Notes under the pieces: model-generated
Databases searched by the model: none
What the model was told of the DNA's origin: nothing
Seen by the model: the letters and a program-made list of their open reading frames with translations, nothing else
NCBI GenBank assembly: GCA_035293845.1
Contig: DATGMB010000246.1
Span: forward strand, 1 to 19,099
Direction: 5' to 3'
Length of the DNA: 19,099 bases
DNA from: DATGMB01 sp035293845
Lineage (GTDB): Bacteria; Acidobacteriota; Terriglobia; Bryobacterales; Bryobacteraceae
Position numbers and translations under genes: made by a program
Shown here: in pieces, positions 6,898-15,556 of the stretch
Layout: each line of letters opens with the position of its first letter
Position numbering within the stretch: position 1 is the stretch's first letter

Positions 6898-8984
6898 AAC
6901 ACCCGCCCTTCCCGCGACGGGTCCCCCGTCGGCGGCGGCGCATGATCTTCCAACGCCCGAGGCCCCAGGATCTCCGTCAGCACCGGCTTCAGTGCCTCCG
7001 CCCACACCTCGTATCCCGCCAGCGTGGGATGCAGTTTGTCCTTCGCATTCAGCGTCCCCTCCCCCATCCGCGCATTCACATTCAGATACCGCACCCGCTT
7101 GCCGTCCGCCATCTCCGCCAGCCGCGCATTGATGCGCTCGATCTCCGCCATATACTGCGGCCGGTCGTGGCGCGGAAAAATCCCCATCAAGACGATGCTA
7201 GCCGCCGGCGCCTTCGCCTGCATCACCCGCACCACCTCCCGGATTCCCGCCTCCACATCCTCCGCGCTCGCGCCCGCGCCGACGTCGTTCGTCCCCGCCA
7301 GCAGCACGATCGCCTTCGGATTCACCCCGTCCAGCTCCCCGAATTCGAGACGCCACAGAATGTTCTGCACCCGGTCCGCGCCCCAGCCGAAATCCGCCGC
7401 GTTCCAGCCGAAGAAATTCCGCTTCCAGTCGGCCAGCAGCTCCGGATAATCCGTTGCGCCCCACCGCCGCGTGATCGAATCGCCTTCGAAATAAAGATCG
7501 ATCCCACCCGCCTTCGCCTTCTCGAGCAACTGCTGGTGCGCGATCTGAGAATTGCGGTCGAGCCGCGCCACCGGACGGTCCGGCGCCGGCCGCCGCCGGA
7601 ACTCGCGGTCCGCCCAACTGATGAAGTACTTCCAGTTCGGGCCGTCGGTGTGCCCGCCGTCGTGCTGGCGCCAGGCCAGCTCGCCATCGAGCAGCCCCAC
7701 ATTGACCGGCGGCATCTTCGCGTTCCGCCAGTCGTCGCCCACGCCGAGGTCCCTGGCGCCGAGCAGCCGGAAGACCGGCCCCGCCGCCACCGACGCCATG
7801 AAGCTGCCCTCGTGGTCCAGCCACTTCGCGTCGCCCTTCTCCGGCACGCCGTAGCTGATGAAGGTCGCGCGCGGCGCGCACAGCGCGATCAGCTCGTGCG
7901 CGTCCACCGGCAGATCGCCCGCGTTCTTGCTGCCGAACGCGGCCTCCGCCGCGCCGTACTTCAGGAAATTCCCCGCCATCCAGTGGTACTCGCCCGAGCC
8001 CGTCAGGTTCTCCACCGCCTCGCCCCAGTTGCGGCGGTGCAGCTTCGCTCCGCCCTCGCCCGACGATCCCACCAGCACCACGGCGAACCGCGGATCGAAC
8101 GCCATCGTGACCAGCGCCGCCTTCCCGTACCGCGACACCCCTTCGATTCCCACGTGCTTGGCATCGACGGCCCGGTCCGTCTCCAGGTAATCGAGCCCGC
8201 GCGACGCGCCCCATGCCCACGCCCGCAGCGCGCCCCAATCCTCCGGCTTGCGCGGACGCCCGTGGTTCGCGAGGCCAATCACGCCCTTCGTCAGCCCCGC
8301 TCCGTTGTCGGCCTGAATGCTCGCCGGGTTGATCGTCGCGTAGCCCCATCCGTCCGCGATCAGTTGCTCGGCGGCCGGCGGATCGGCCGGCGGCGGCGGC
8401 CCGCCCGCGCGCGGCGGAAATCCGCGGCCGCCGAACGGCGAAGGCAGCCCGAATTCCGCGAGCGGACGCCCGCCGAACATCATCATCACCGGCACGGGCC
8501 CCTTCGCGTCCGCCGGCAGTACCAGCGTCATCTGGATTTCGACCGTCAACGCCGGATACGCCGAGTTATCCACGCGCCCCGCCAGCAACTTCCCCACGAC
8601 CGCGCGCCCGCCCACCGACGCGTTCACCGTCTTGGTGACCTCCCAAGTCACCCTCGGCGCGTTTTTCGGCACGCGCCCCAGTACCTCGCGCTCGAAGTCT
8701 TCGACGATCTCCGGCCGCCGCTCGCGCCACCACATTTCGGCCGTGGTGACCTTGCGGCCGTTCTTCAGCGTCAGCGCGTCCGGCAGATCGGGAAACGGAT
8801 TGGCCTTCGCCTCATCGTAGTTGGCATGGTTCGGCGCCGCCTCGTTCCCGCTCGGCCCCGGCCGCAGCGCCTTGATGCCGAGCTGCTCCATCATGTTCTG
8901 GTGATCCTGCGCCGCCGTCCAGTTCGAGGTGTCCTGCCCGAACGCCGCCACCGCCATCGCTATTGCCAAAGCCAGCCGCTTCAT
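6894..8984 (-). CDS. Secreted two-domain esterase: CE15 glucuronoyl esterase fused to SGNH/GDSL hydrolase
   Basis: The ATG at 8984 is chosen because GGAG lies seven bases upstream and a signal peptide follows (MKRLALAIAMAVAAFG). The mature N-terminal half (~25-460) is an alpha/beta-hydrolase of the CE15 type: nucleophile S284 in GVSRYGK, then SGEGGAKLHRRNWGE (308-322), EYHWMAGNFLKY, DLPVDAHELIALCAPR, and catalytic H445 in GGHTDGPNW. D390 in the KWLDHEG loop is my candidate acid. CE15 enzymes cleave ester bonds between lignin and glucuronoxylan. The C-terminal half (~495-675) is an SGNH hydrolase resembling the PAF-acetylhydrolase type: S503 in EGDSIT, G564/N566 in LAGTND, D649/H652 in DKLH; it may remove acetyl groups. 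Residues ~181-205 form a Gly/Pro-rich insertion. Its promoter region is shared with the divergent TonB-receptor-like gene. Confidence 0.9.
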   Translation of the reverse strand: MKRLALAIAMAVAAFGQDTSNWTAAQDHQNMMEQLGIKALRPGPSGNEAAPNHANYDEAKANPFPDLPDALTLKNGRKVTTAEMWWRERRPEIVEDFEREVLGRVPKNAPRVTWEVTKTVNASVGGRAVVGKLLAGRVDNSAYPALTVEIQMTLVLPADAKGPVPVMMMFGGRPLAEFGLPSPFGGRGFPPRAGGPPPPADPPAAEQLIADGWGYATINPASIQADNGAGLTKGVIGLANHGRPRKPEDWGALRAWAWGASRGLDYLETDRAVDAKHVGIEGVSRYGKAALVTMAFDPRFAVVLVGSSGEGGAKLHRRNWGEAVENLTGSGEYHWMAGNFLKYGAAEAAFGSKNAGDLPVDAHELIALCAPRATFISYGVPEKGDAKWLDHEGSFMASVAAGPVFRLLGARDLGVGDDWRNAKMPPVNVGLLDGELAWRQHDGGHTDGPNWKYFISWADREFRRRPAPDRPVARLDRNSQIAHQQLLEKAKAGGIDLYFEGDSITRRWGATDYPELLADWKRNFFGWNAADFGWGADRVQNILWRLEFGELDGVNPKAIVLLAGTNDVGAGASAEDVEAGIREVVRVMQAKAPAASIVLMGIFPRHDRPQYMAEIERINARLAEMADGKRVRYLNVNARMGEGTLNAKDKLHPTLAGYEVWAEALKPVLTEILGPRALEDHAPPPTGDPSREGRVF

Positions 8985-9005
8985 TGTTCGACTCCCGAAC
9001 AAAAG

Positions 9006-9035
9006 GATATACCCGAATGCGCGGGTTTGCGTCAA
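9006..9035 (-). promoter_or_regulatory. Promoter for the CE15-SGNH esterase gene
   Basis: On the minus strand, TTGACG (9035-9030) is followed after 18 bases by TATATC (9011-9006). This is a 5/6 -35 and a 4/6 -10, placed about 22 bp before the ATG at 8984. The Shine-Dalgarno GGAG lies between. Confidence 0.5.
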
Positions 9036-9156
9036 CCAAGTCCGCGCGGCCTCGCCGCTCCCGCCGCCGCGGGCGCCCGCACGGCCCGGCGGACGGCCGT
9101 CACTTTTCTTCCGCGGTTCGCATCGCGAAACGCCGGCGATGATCACTCCCGTTTTC

Positions 9157-9185
9157 TTGACGTTCTTAACAATTGGTGATAGAAA
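9157..9185 (+). promoter_or_regulatory. Promoter for the TonB-receptor-like gene
   Basis: TTGACG (9157-9162) is followed after 17 bases by TAGAAA (9180-9185), a 5/6 -35 and 4/6 -10. The surrounding stretch is locally AT-rich. The implied 5' leader is about 80 bases and ends with GAGG (9258-9261) eight bases before the GTG at 9270. Confidence 0.45.
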
Positions 9186-9269
9186 TACTCCGAATCCGGC
9201 CGCGGGATCGCTAAATCGTGCGGCCAAATGCTTGGGTCGATTTTCAGCTTCTACGTCGAGGTGATTGCA

Positions 9270-12200
9270 GTGCGCAAAGTTCTCGCCCTATTCGCGTGTT
9301 TGATCGCATCGCTGGCGTGCTTAACTGCTCAGGAATTCCGCGCCAGTGTTTCCGGCCACATCCTGGATAAGAGCGGCGCCAGCATCCCGCAAGCCAAGGT
9401 GCAGGCCGTCGATACCTCCACCGGCGAAACCTTCACCGCCACCGCCGATTCCTCCGGCGCTTACTCGATCCCGCTCCTCAAACCCGGAGTCTACAAGATT
9501 GTCGTCACGGCTCCCGGCTTCAAGCAGTTCGTGCGGGAGAACCTCACGCTCGCCGTCGGGCAGTCCGCCGGCGTCGATGCCGCGCTCGAAATCGGCGATA
9601 TCACCCAGAGCGTCCAGGTCACGGCCGAAGCCGCGCTGCTTGAAACGCAGTCCGGCAACCGAGCCGGCCTGGTCGATACCAACCAGGTCGCCGAGCTGCC
9701 GCTCAACGCGCGCAATCCGTTCATGCTCGGACTCACCGCCGCCGGCGTCACGTTCCGCGGCGCGCCCATCTGGCAGCGCCCTTTCGATAACGGCGCCATC
9801 GCCCAGTGGATCGTCAACGGAAGCTGGCAGCAGAGCAACGAATTCCTCATGGATGGCGCGCCCAACAACGCGCAGTCCGGCTCCAATAACATCGCGCTCG
9901 TCCCCGTCGTCGACGCCGTCCAGGAATTCACCATGATGCAGAACACCTACGATGCGCAGTACGGGCACACCATGGGCGGCATCATGAACGTCGTGACCAA
10001 GAGCGGCGGCAGCAAATTCCACGGCAGCGGCTACGAATTCATGCGCCGCACCTTCCTCGACGATACCGGCTGGCTCAACAACGCCCTGGGCCAGCCCAAG
10101 ACCGAGCACTACCTCGATCAGTACGGCGGCACCGTCGGCGGGCAGATCGTCATCCCCAAGCTGCTCAAGCGCGATGGCTGGGTCAAGCTGTTCTATTTCG
10201 GCGCCTTTGAAAACTACCGCGAAGGGACGCCCGATCCCCTCACCCTCAGCTACCCGCAACCGGAAATGCGCACCGGCGATTTCAGCAAGCTGGTCGATGG
10301 CGCCGGCAACCACATCACGATTTACGACCCCACCACCGCGGTCTACGACGCCTCCGGCAACATCGTCACCAACCGCGCGCCGTTCCCGAACAACCAGATT
10401 CCCGCCAGCCGCATCAGCCCCGTTGCCCAGGCCGTCATGAAATACATGCCGATGCCGACCTGCCCCGGCACCTGCGACCCCGGCCAGCGCTATGGCACGA
10501 ACGACATCTTCCTCGGCGGCGTCTACGACGCGGACCGCTTCTACAACATGCAGATGAAGTTCGATTGGAGCCTCGGCGACAAGCACCACTTCTTCCTCGA
10601 AGAGGGCTCCAACGACCGCACCGAGCACCGCCCCGTCAACGGCCTCGGACCCGGCGGCATCCCGGGCACCGGTGTCGGCGAGGACGGCCAGCTCCCCTTC
10701 CAGCGCATCAACGACCGCTACGTCTTCGACTGGACCGCCACCCTCACTCCCACCACTGTTCTCGATGTCCGCGCCTCCAACACGCGCTTCATCGAGAAGG
10801 GCCTCGGCGCCGATAACACCGGCTTCGATCTCACCTCGCTCGGCCTCCCCAAGAGCCTGGTCGCCCAGCTCCCCCAGCCGCAATTCTTCGGCGTCTGGGC
10901 CGTCAGCGGCTACAACACGCTCGGCCGCTACCAGAGCGTCAACATCACCAACGATTACGGCCTCAACGGCGTACTGACCAAGATCTGGGGCAGCCACACG
11001 CTCAAAGCCGGCATCGATATCCGCTGGAACCAGTACCTGGTCGACGACACGGGCAACATCTTCGAGGAGGACTTCAACGGAAGCTGGACGCAGTCCATTT
11101 ACAACCAGAACGTCAACGGCCTCAGCGGCGACGGCTTCGCCAGCTTTCTGCTCGGCTATCCGACCGGCGGCCAGTCCAACTATGCGGCTTATCCCTTCTT
11201 CAGGCAGTGGTATGTCGCGCCGTTCGTACAGGACAACTGGCAGGTCAACCACAAGCTCACCATCAACTGGGGCCTGCGCTACGACCTGAACATGCCCACC
11301 ACGGAGAAGTACAACCGCCTCGACGCAGCCTTCAACCCCAACGCCCCCAGCCCGCTCGCTTCCATGGTCACGGACAACATCGCCAAGCTGGGCCTCGCCT
11401 CCAACCCCACCTACCAGCAGTTCGCCGGCCTCTATAACAACCTGGCGAACCTGAAGGGCAGCATGGAATTCGCGGGCGTCAACGGCTACTCCACCCGTGC
11501 CGCCAATATCGACTGGTTCGGCATCCAGCCGCGGATCGGCGCCGCGTTTCGCATCAACGACCGGCTCGTAGCCCGCGGCGGTTACGGCATGTACATCATC
11601 AACCCCAATAACGACTGGAACCAGACCACCGGGTTCAGCACGAACACCTCGCTCGTCACCAGCAACGACGGCGGCCGCACGCCGATCCCCAACACCATCG
11701 CCAACCCGTTCCCGAACGGCATCAGCGTGCCGCCGGGCTCCTCGCTCGGCGCCCTGACCTACGTCGGCAAGGGTTTCAACTGGTTCAATCCGAATTTCAA
11801 GTATCCGGTCTCGAACCAGTTCTCCTTCGGCTTCCAGTATCAGGTCAGCCAGCGCTCGACGCTCGATATCTCCTACGTCGGCAACCGCGCCGCGCACACG
11901 CAATCCAATATCGCCTGGGACCTGAACCCCAACTATCATCAGTGCAGCGTGATGTACGGCGCGCCCACGCCCGCCGGCTTCGCCAACCCCGCCGCCTGGT
12001 GCAACCAGAATGTGCCGAATCCGTTCTACGGCCTGCAGCCGTTCATCGGAACCAGCATGTACACTTCCCCCACCATCAGCCTCAACCAGTTGATGCGCCC
12101 GTTCCCGCAATTCACCGGCGGCACCGAATACGGTCTCAACACCGGCCACGTCTGGTATAACGCCATGCAGCTCGAGTACAACCACCGGCTGCGCAACGGC

Positions 12201-12944
12201 CTCAACCTGATCGCCAATTACACGCTCTCCAAGCAGAACGAGCGCTGGGGCTATCTCGACTACTACAACAACCCGATCCAATACCAGGAGGGCCTGTACT
12301 ACGCCGATCGCCCGCACTTCATCAAGATCACGATGGTGTACGACCTGCCCTTCGGCCACGGGCAACACTTCCTCTCCGGCGTGCACGGCATCGGCGGCAA
12401 ACTGATCGAAGGCTGGCAGCTCAACACGTTCTTCACCGATTCTCCCGAGGGCGAGCCCGCCAATATGCCCAACGGCGTGGTGCCGCTGCGCGATCCCAAC
12501 CTCCCCACCGTGCATTGGGGCGCTCAGAAGGTGCAGATCTGGAACAATTGCGTGCTCACCGAGGACGATAGCGGCAACATCACCCCCGTAGCAGCCAGCC
12601 TCACCAACGGCTGCGGCACGGACCTTTCCAAGTACGACTGGCTGATCCTGCCGCCGAACTACCGGCCAAACCAGACCAACTCCTACCGCTCGCCCAACAT
12701 CCGGGTGCAGGGCACCTACTCGATGGATGCTTCGATCATCAAGCAGACCCGCATCAACGAGCGCGTTATGACGCAGTTCCGCGTCGAGGCGTTCAACGCC
12801 ATGAACCACCTCAACTACATGCTCGGCAACATCAACACGAGCGCCACCAGCGTCAACTTCGGCTCCGAAATCCCCAGCACCATGAACACCCAGCAGGTCG
12901 GCCAACCCCGCCAGATCCAGCTCGGCTTCAAAGTGCTCTGGTAA
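9270..12944 (+). CDS. TonB-dependent-receptor-like outer-membrane protein with carboxypeptidase-regulatory domain (Oar-like)
   Basis: This is a large outer-membrane beta-barrel thought to import oligosaccharides or other ligands. GTG at 9270 is chosen over the upstream ATG at 9228 because it has GAGG eight bases upstream and starts a signal peptide (MRKVLALFACLIASLA, cleavage near LTAQ). Mature residues ~22-105 are a carboxypeptidase-regulatory beta-sandwich (SGASIPQAKVQAVD, SSGAYSIPLLKPGVYKI). Next comes a plug-like segment with AELPLNARNPFMLGLTAAG. A long barrel of alternating aromatic strands runs to the C-terminal aromatic FKVLW. At about 1,224 residues it has the usual size of the acidobacterial family. 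No partner SusD gene or TonB system is adjacent. It is divergent from the CE15-SGNH esterase, suggesting co-regulation. The ligand is not deducible. Confidence 0.92.
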   Translation: MRKVLALFACLIASLACLTAQEFRASVSGHILDKSGASIPQAKVQAVDTSTGETFTATADSSGAYSIPLLKPGVYKIVVTAPGFKQFVRENLTLAVGQSAGVDAALEIGDITQSVQVTAEAALLETQSGNRAGLVDTNQVAELPLNARNPFMLGLTAAGVTFRGAPIWQRPFDNGAIAQWIVNGSWQQSNEFLMDGAPNNAQSGSNNIALVPVVDAVQEFTMMQNTYDAQYGHTMGGIMNVVTKSGGSKFHGSGYEFMRRTFLDDTGWLNNALGQPKTEHYLDQYGGTVGGQIVIPKLLKRDGWVKLFYFGAFENYREGTPDPLTLSYPQPEMRTGDFSKLVDGAGNHITIYDPTTAVYDASGNIVTNRAPFPNNQIPASRISPVAQAVMKYMPMPTCPGTCDPGQRYGTNDIFLGGVYDADRFYNMQMKFDWSLGDKHHFFLEEGSNDRTEHRPVNGLGPGGIPGTGVGEDGQLPFQRINDRYVFDWTATLTPTTVLDVRASNTRFIEKGLGADNTGFDLTSLGLPKSLVAQLPQPQFFGVWAVSGYNTLGRYQSVNITNDYGLNGVLTKIWGSHTLKAGIDIRWNQYLVDDTGNIFEEDFNGSWTQSIYNQNVNGLSGDGFASFLLGYPTGGQSNYAAYPFFRQWYVAPFVQDNWQVNHKLTINWGLRYDLNMPTTEKYNRLDAAFNPNAPSPLASMVTDNIAKLGLASNPTYQQFAGLYNNLANLKGSMEFAGVNGYSTRAANIDWFGIQPRIGAAFRINDRLVARGGYGMYIINPNNDWNQTTGFSTNTSLVTSNDGGRTPIPNTIANPFPNGISVPPGSSLGALTYVGKGFNWFNPNFKYPVSNQFSFGFQYQVSQRSTLDISYVGNRAAHTQSNIAWDLNPNYHQCSVMYGAPTPAGFANPAAWCNQNVPNPFYGLQPFIGTSMYTSPTISLNQLMRPFPQFTGGTEYGLNTGHVWYNAMQLEYNHRLRNGLNLIANYTLSKQNERWGYLDYYNNPIQYQEGLYYADRPHFIKITMVYDLPFGHGQHFLSGVHGIGGKLIEGWQLNTFFTDSPEGEPANMPNGVVPLRDPNLPTVHWGAQKVQIWNNCVLTEDDSGNITPVAASLTNGCGTDLSKYDWLILPPNYRPNQTNSYRSPNIRVQGTYSMDASIIKQTRINERVMTQFRVEAFNAMNHLNYMLGNINTSATSVNFGSEIPSTMNTQQVGQPRQIQLGFKVLW

Positions 12945-12948
12945 TGTG

Positions 12949-12995
12949 GCGCGGCAAGGGAGCGGAGCGTCCCGCATCCCGCTCCCTTGCCGCGC
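12949..12995. terminator. Perfect 17-bp hairpin after the TonB-receptor-like gene
   Basis: Bases 12949-12965 and 12979-12995 are perfectly complementary around a 13-base loop, starting five bases after the stop codon. The stem is very GC-rich. No T-tract follows, so it is an atypical intrinsic terminator or a 3'-end stabilising structure. Confidence 0.6.
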
Positions 12996-13056
12996 ACCCG
13001 ATCCCCGACCCCGCTCCCCCACGCTCGCAGCAGCAAACCCCGAAGCCACCCCGCGC

Positions 13057-13062
13057 TATAGT
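13057..13062 (+). promoter_or_regulatory. -10 hexamer TATAGT before the spermidine-synthase-like gene
   Basis: A 5/6 match to TATAAT lies 14 bases before the GTG at 13077 and five bases before the in-frame TTG at 13068. The predicted transcription start is about 13069, implying a very short or absent leader. No Shine-Dalgarno or clear -35 was seen. Confidence 0.4.
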
Positions 13063-13076
13063 AGTCATTGATCTCC

Positions 13077-15458
13077 GTGAAGACGTCTCCCACGCCCTGG
13101 CCTCAGGTGTACCTTTGCGTCGCCCTGACCACGCTCGCCACGCTTCTGCTCGAGCTCTCGCTCACGCGGCTTTTTTCCGTGGTGTTCTACTACCACATGG
13201 CCTTTCTGGCGATCTCCATCGCCCTGTTCGGCCTCGGCGCCGGCGGTGTGTTCTCGTACGTGGCCGCCGGGTGGAAGGCGCCGATGTTCGTGCGGCTCGG
13301 CCGCCTCAGCGCGGTCAACAGCCTCCTCACCGTCCTCGCGCTCGCGGTAATTCTCGCGCAGAAGACCCTCAACAACTGGAATCTCGCGCTCATCTACTTC
13401 ACCGCCGCCCTGCCTTTCTTCGTCTCCGGCGCCATCGTTTCGCTCGCCATCTCGGAGACCATCGAGCGCGTCAACCGCGTCTACTTCTTCGATCTCCTCG
13501 GCGCATCGGCCGGGTGTCTTGCGCTCATCCCGCTGCTCGAAACCTTCGGCGGCCCGAGCACCGTCGTCGCCGCGGCCATCTTCTTCGCCGTCGCCGCCGC
13601 CGTCTGGTTCAGCATGGGCGCCTCGATTCGCGGACGCGCCTGCTCCGTCGCGCTCGCCCTCGCGCTCGTCGCCGTCATGGCGTATAACCAGAAGCAGCAT
13701 TTCATCGAGCCCACCCACGCCAAAGAACAGGCCCTGAAAGACGAAACATTCGTCAAGTGGAACAGCTTCTCCCGCATCGCCCTCGTCCACCGCGCCGAGG
13801 AGCACCGAGAGAGCATCGTCATCGACGCCGACGCCGCCACCGACATCTTCACCTTCGACCTCGACCACCTCACCGCGGACCAGCGCCGCGACGTCACCGC
13901 GCAGGGCCCGGCGCTCCCCTACGCCGTCCGCCCCGGCGCCAAGACCCTGATCATCGGCCCCGGCGGCGGCTGGGATGTCGCCCGCGCCCTCGCCTCCGGC
14001 AGCCGCGACATCACCGCGGTCGAGATCAACCCCATCATCGCCACCACCATCATGCGGGAGAATTTCCCGCGCCTCAGCCACGGCCTGTACCTCCGCCCCG
14101 ATGTCCACGTCCACATCGAGGACGGCCGCGCCTTCGTCCGCCGCAGCACGGACCGCTACCAGGTCATCCAGGCCACGCTGGTCGATACCTGGGCCTCCAC
14201 CGCCGCCGGCGCCTTCGCGCTCTCCGAGAACAACCTCTACACCACGGACGCCTTCCGCGATTACCTTTCGCACCTCACCGATGACGGCATCGTCGCCTTC
14301 ACCCGCTGGGGCCTCAACCCGCCGCGCGAGTCCCTGCGCCTCATCTCGCTCGCCATCGATGCCCTGCACCAGCTTGGCGAAACCAACCCCGCCGCGCACG
14401 TCATCGCCGGCCGCTCGCCCGGACCGCCGGGCTGGAGCCAGGACACCGTGCTGATCGCCCGCAAGCCGTTCGCCGCCGCCGATATCGCCCGCGCCCGCGC
14501 GCTGTTCGCCGCGGCCCGAATGGACGAAGTCTACGTGCCCGGCGGCACGCCCTCCGCCAATACCGGCAGCCAGTTCTACGATCTGCTGCGCAGCCCCGAT
14601 CCCGCCGAATACCAGCGCAATTACACCTACGACATCAGCCCCGTCACCGACAACCGCCCGTTCTTCTTCTACACCGTGCAGCCGCGGGATATCTGGAAAT
14701 TCCTCGCCACCGCGTCGCACGAGACCGCCGATTACAAGGTCAACAAGGCGGTGCCGCTGCTCTTCACGCTGATGGGCATCAGCCTCGCCGCGACCGCCGT
14801 AATCCTGGTCCTGCCGCCGGTCGTGCTGGGCGCGCGCCTGCCGCGCCAGCCGGGAATCCGCGGATTTCTGCTCTATTTCGTCTTCATCGGCGCGGGCTAC
14901 ATCCTGATTGAAGTGGCGCTCATCCAGAAATTCGTCCTCTTTCTTGGACATCCGGTCCACGCCTTGTGGGTCGTGATCTTCTCGATGCTGGTCTCGAGCG
15001 GCATCGGCTCGAACGCCAGCCGCCGCCTCCTCGGCGAGGACGAAGGACGCCTCATCAAGCTGCTCGGCTGCATCGCGATCGCCGTCGCGCTCGTGGCGCT
15101 CGCGGTCTCGACCCTGCTCGGCAGCCTCGTCTGGCTGCCGTTCGCCGCCAAGGCCGCGATGACGGTGGCGCTGATCGCCCCGATCGGCTTCCTGATGGGG
15201 ATGCCCTTCCCCACCGCGCTCGCCCGCCTGGAGAAATGGCACGCGCCTTCGGTGCGCTGGGCATGGTCGCTCAACGCCGCATCGAGCGTGCTGGGATCGG
15301 TCGGCGCGCTGGTCTGCGCCATCTATCTCGGATTAGTCCAGACCATGATCGTCGGCGCGATTTTCTATCTCGCGGCGCTGGCGGTGATCGCGCGTGGCAA
15401 GTCGGCCGAAACCCCCGCGCCGCTGCCGGGCGCGGGCCGGGTCGTGCTGGCGCGGTGA
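13077..15458 (+). CDS. Polytopic membrane protein with embedded spermidine-synthase-like domain
   Basis: Counting from the TTG at 13068, the N-terminal ~15-205 holds about six membrane segments. Residues ~225-500 are a soluble Rossmann domain of the polyamine-synthase/methyltransferase type: IGPGGGWDV (296-304) for the nucleotide-sulfonium cofactor, AVEINP (317-322) and EDGRAF (351-356). About seven further membrane segments follow (~540-785), with MGMPFPTALARL and a WAWSLNAASSVLGS pattern typical of the membrane-fused group. The segment where aminopropyltransferases carry their catalytic DxxDP reads ATLVDTWAS, so true spermidine synthesis is doubtful. The function of this fused family is not established. 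GTG at 13077 is chosen because the predicted transcription start lies just before it; TTG at 13068 is possible. The acyltransferase follows on the same strand after 98 bp. Confidence 0.82.
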   Translation: MKTSPTPWPQVYLCVALTTLATLLLELSLTRLFSVVFYYHMAFLAISIALFGLGAGGVFSYVAAGWKAPMFVRLGRLSAVNSLLTVLALAVILAQKTLNNWNLALIYFTAALPFFVSGAIVSLAISETIERVNRVYFFDLLGASAGCLALIPLLETFGGPSTVVAAAIFFAVAAAVWFSMGASIRGRACSVALALALVAVMAYNQKQHFIEPTHAKEQALKDETFVKWNSFSRIALVHRAEEHRESIVIDADAATDIFTFDLDHLTADQRRDVTAQGPALPYAVRPGAKTLIIGPGGGWDVARALASGSRDITAVEINPIIATTIMRENFPRLSHGLYLRPDVHVHIEDGRAFVRRSTDRYQVIQATLVDTWASTAAGAFALSENNLYTTDAFRDYLSHLTDDGIVAFTRWGLNPPRESLRLISLAIDALHQLGETNPAAHVIAGRSPGPPGWSQDTVLIARKPFAAADIARARALFAAARMDEVYVPGGTPSANTGSQFYDLLRSPDPAEYQRNYTYDISPVTDNRPFFFYTVQPRDIWKFLATASHETADYKVNKAVPLLFTLMGISLAATAVILVLPPVVLGARLPRQPGIRGFLLYFVFIGAGYILIEVALIQKFVLFLGHPVHALWVVIFSMLVSSGIGSNASRRLLGEDEGRLIKLLGCIAIAVALVALAVSTLLGSLVWLPFAAKAAMTVALIAPIGFLMGMPFPTALARLEKWHAPSVRWAWSLNAASSVLGSVGALVCAIYLGLVQTMIVGAIFYLAALAVIARGKSAETPAPLPGAGRVVLAR

Positions 15459-15556
15459 AGCATCGCTTCCGGCCGCTACTAACTCTCGTAAGCTGCCGTC
15501 AGCCCACTAACGGATACCTGGAACCGCACGGCCCCCCAGCCCTACCATAAGACATT

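Noticed and set aside
4694..6943. Long antisense open frame over the GH172 gene
   Set aside because: No domain or motif; Arg/Gly/Ala-rich composition typical of shadow frames. The sense frame has a family signature throughout.
6942..9179. Long antisense open frame over the CE15-SGNH gene
   Set aside because: Extremely Arg/His/Pro-rich translation with no fold signal; a shadow of the sense gene.
9270..12944. A Bacteroidetes-type SusC/SusD polysaccharide locus
   Set aside because: No SusD-like lipoprotein is adjacent, and the barrel protein has the acidobacterial/Oar-like character rather than SusC.
9321..13049. A 1,242-residue open frame antisense to the TonB-receptor-like gene
   Set aside because: It is low-complexity (Val/Ala/Gly/Glu-rich), has no recognisable domain and no start signals. 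It arises from GC-rich codon use in the real gene, which has a signal peptide and clear domains.
13065..15242. Long antisense open frame over the spermidine-synthase-like gene
   Set aside because: Asp/Glu/Gly/Arg-rich shadow frame. The sense frame encodes convincing membrane segments and a Rossmann domain.
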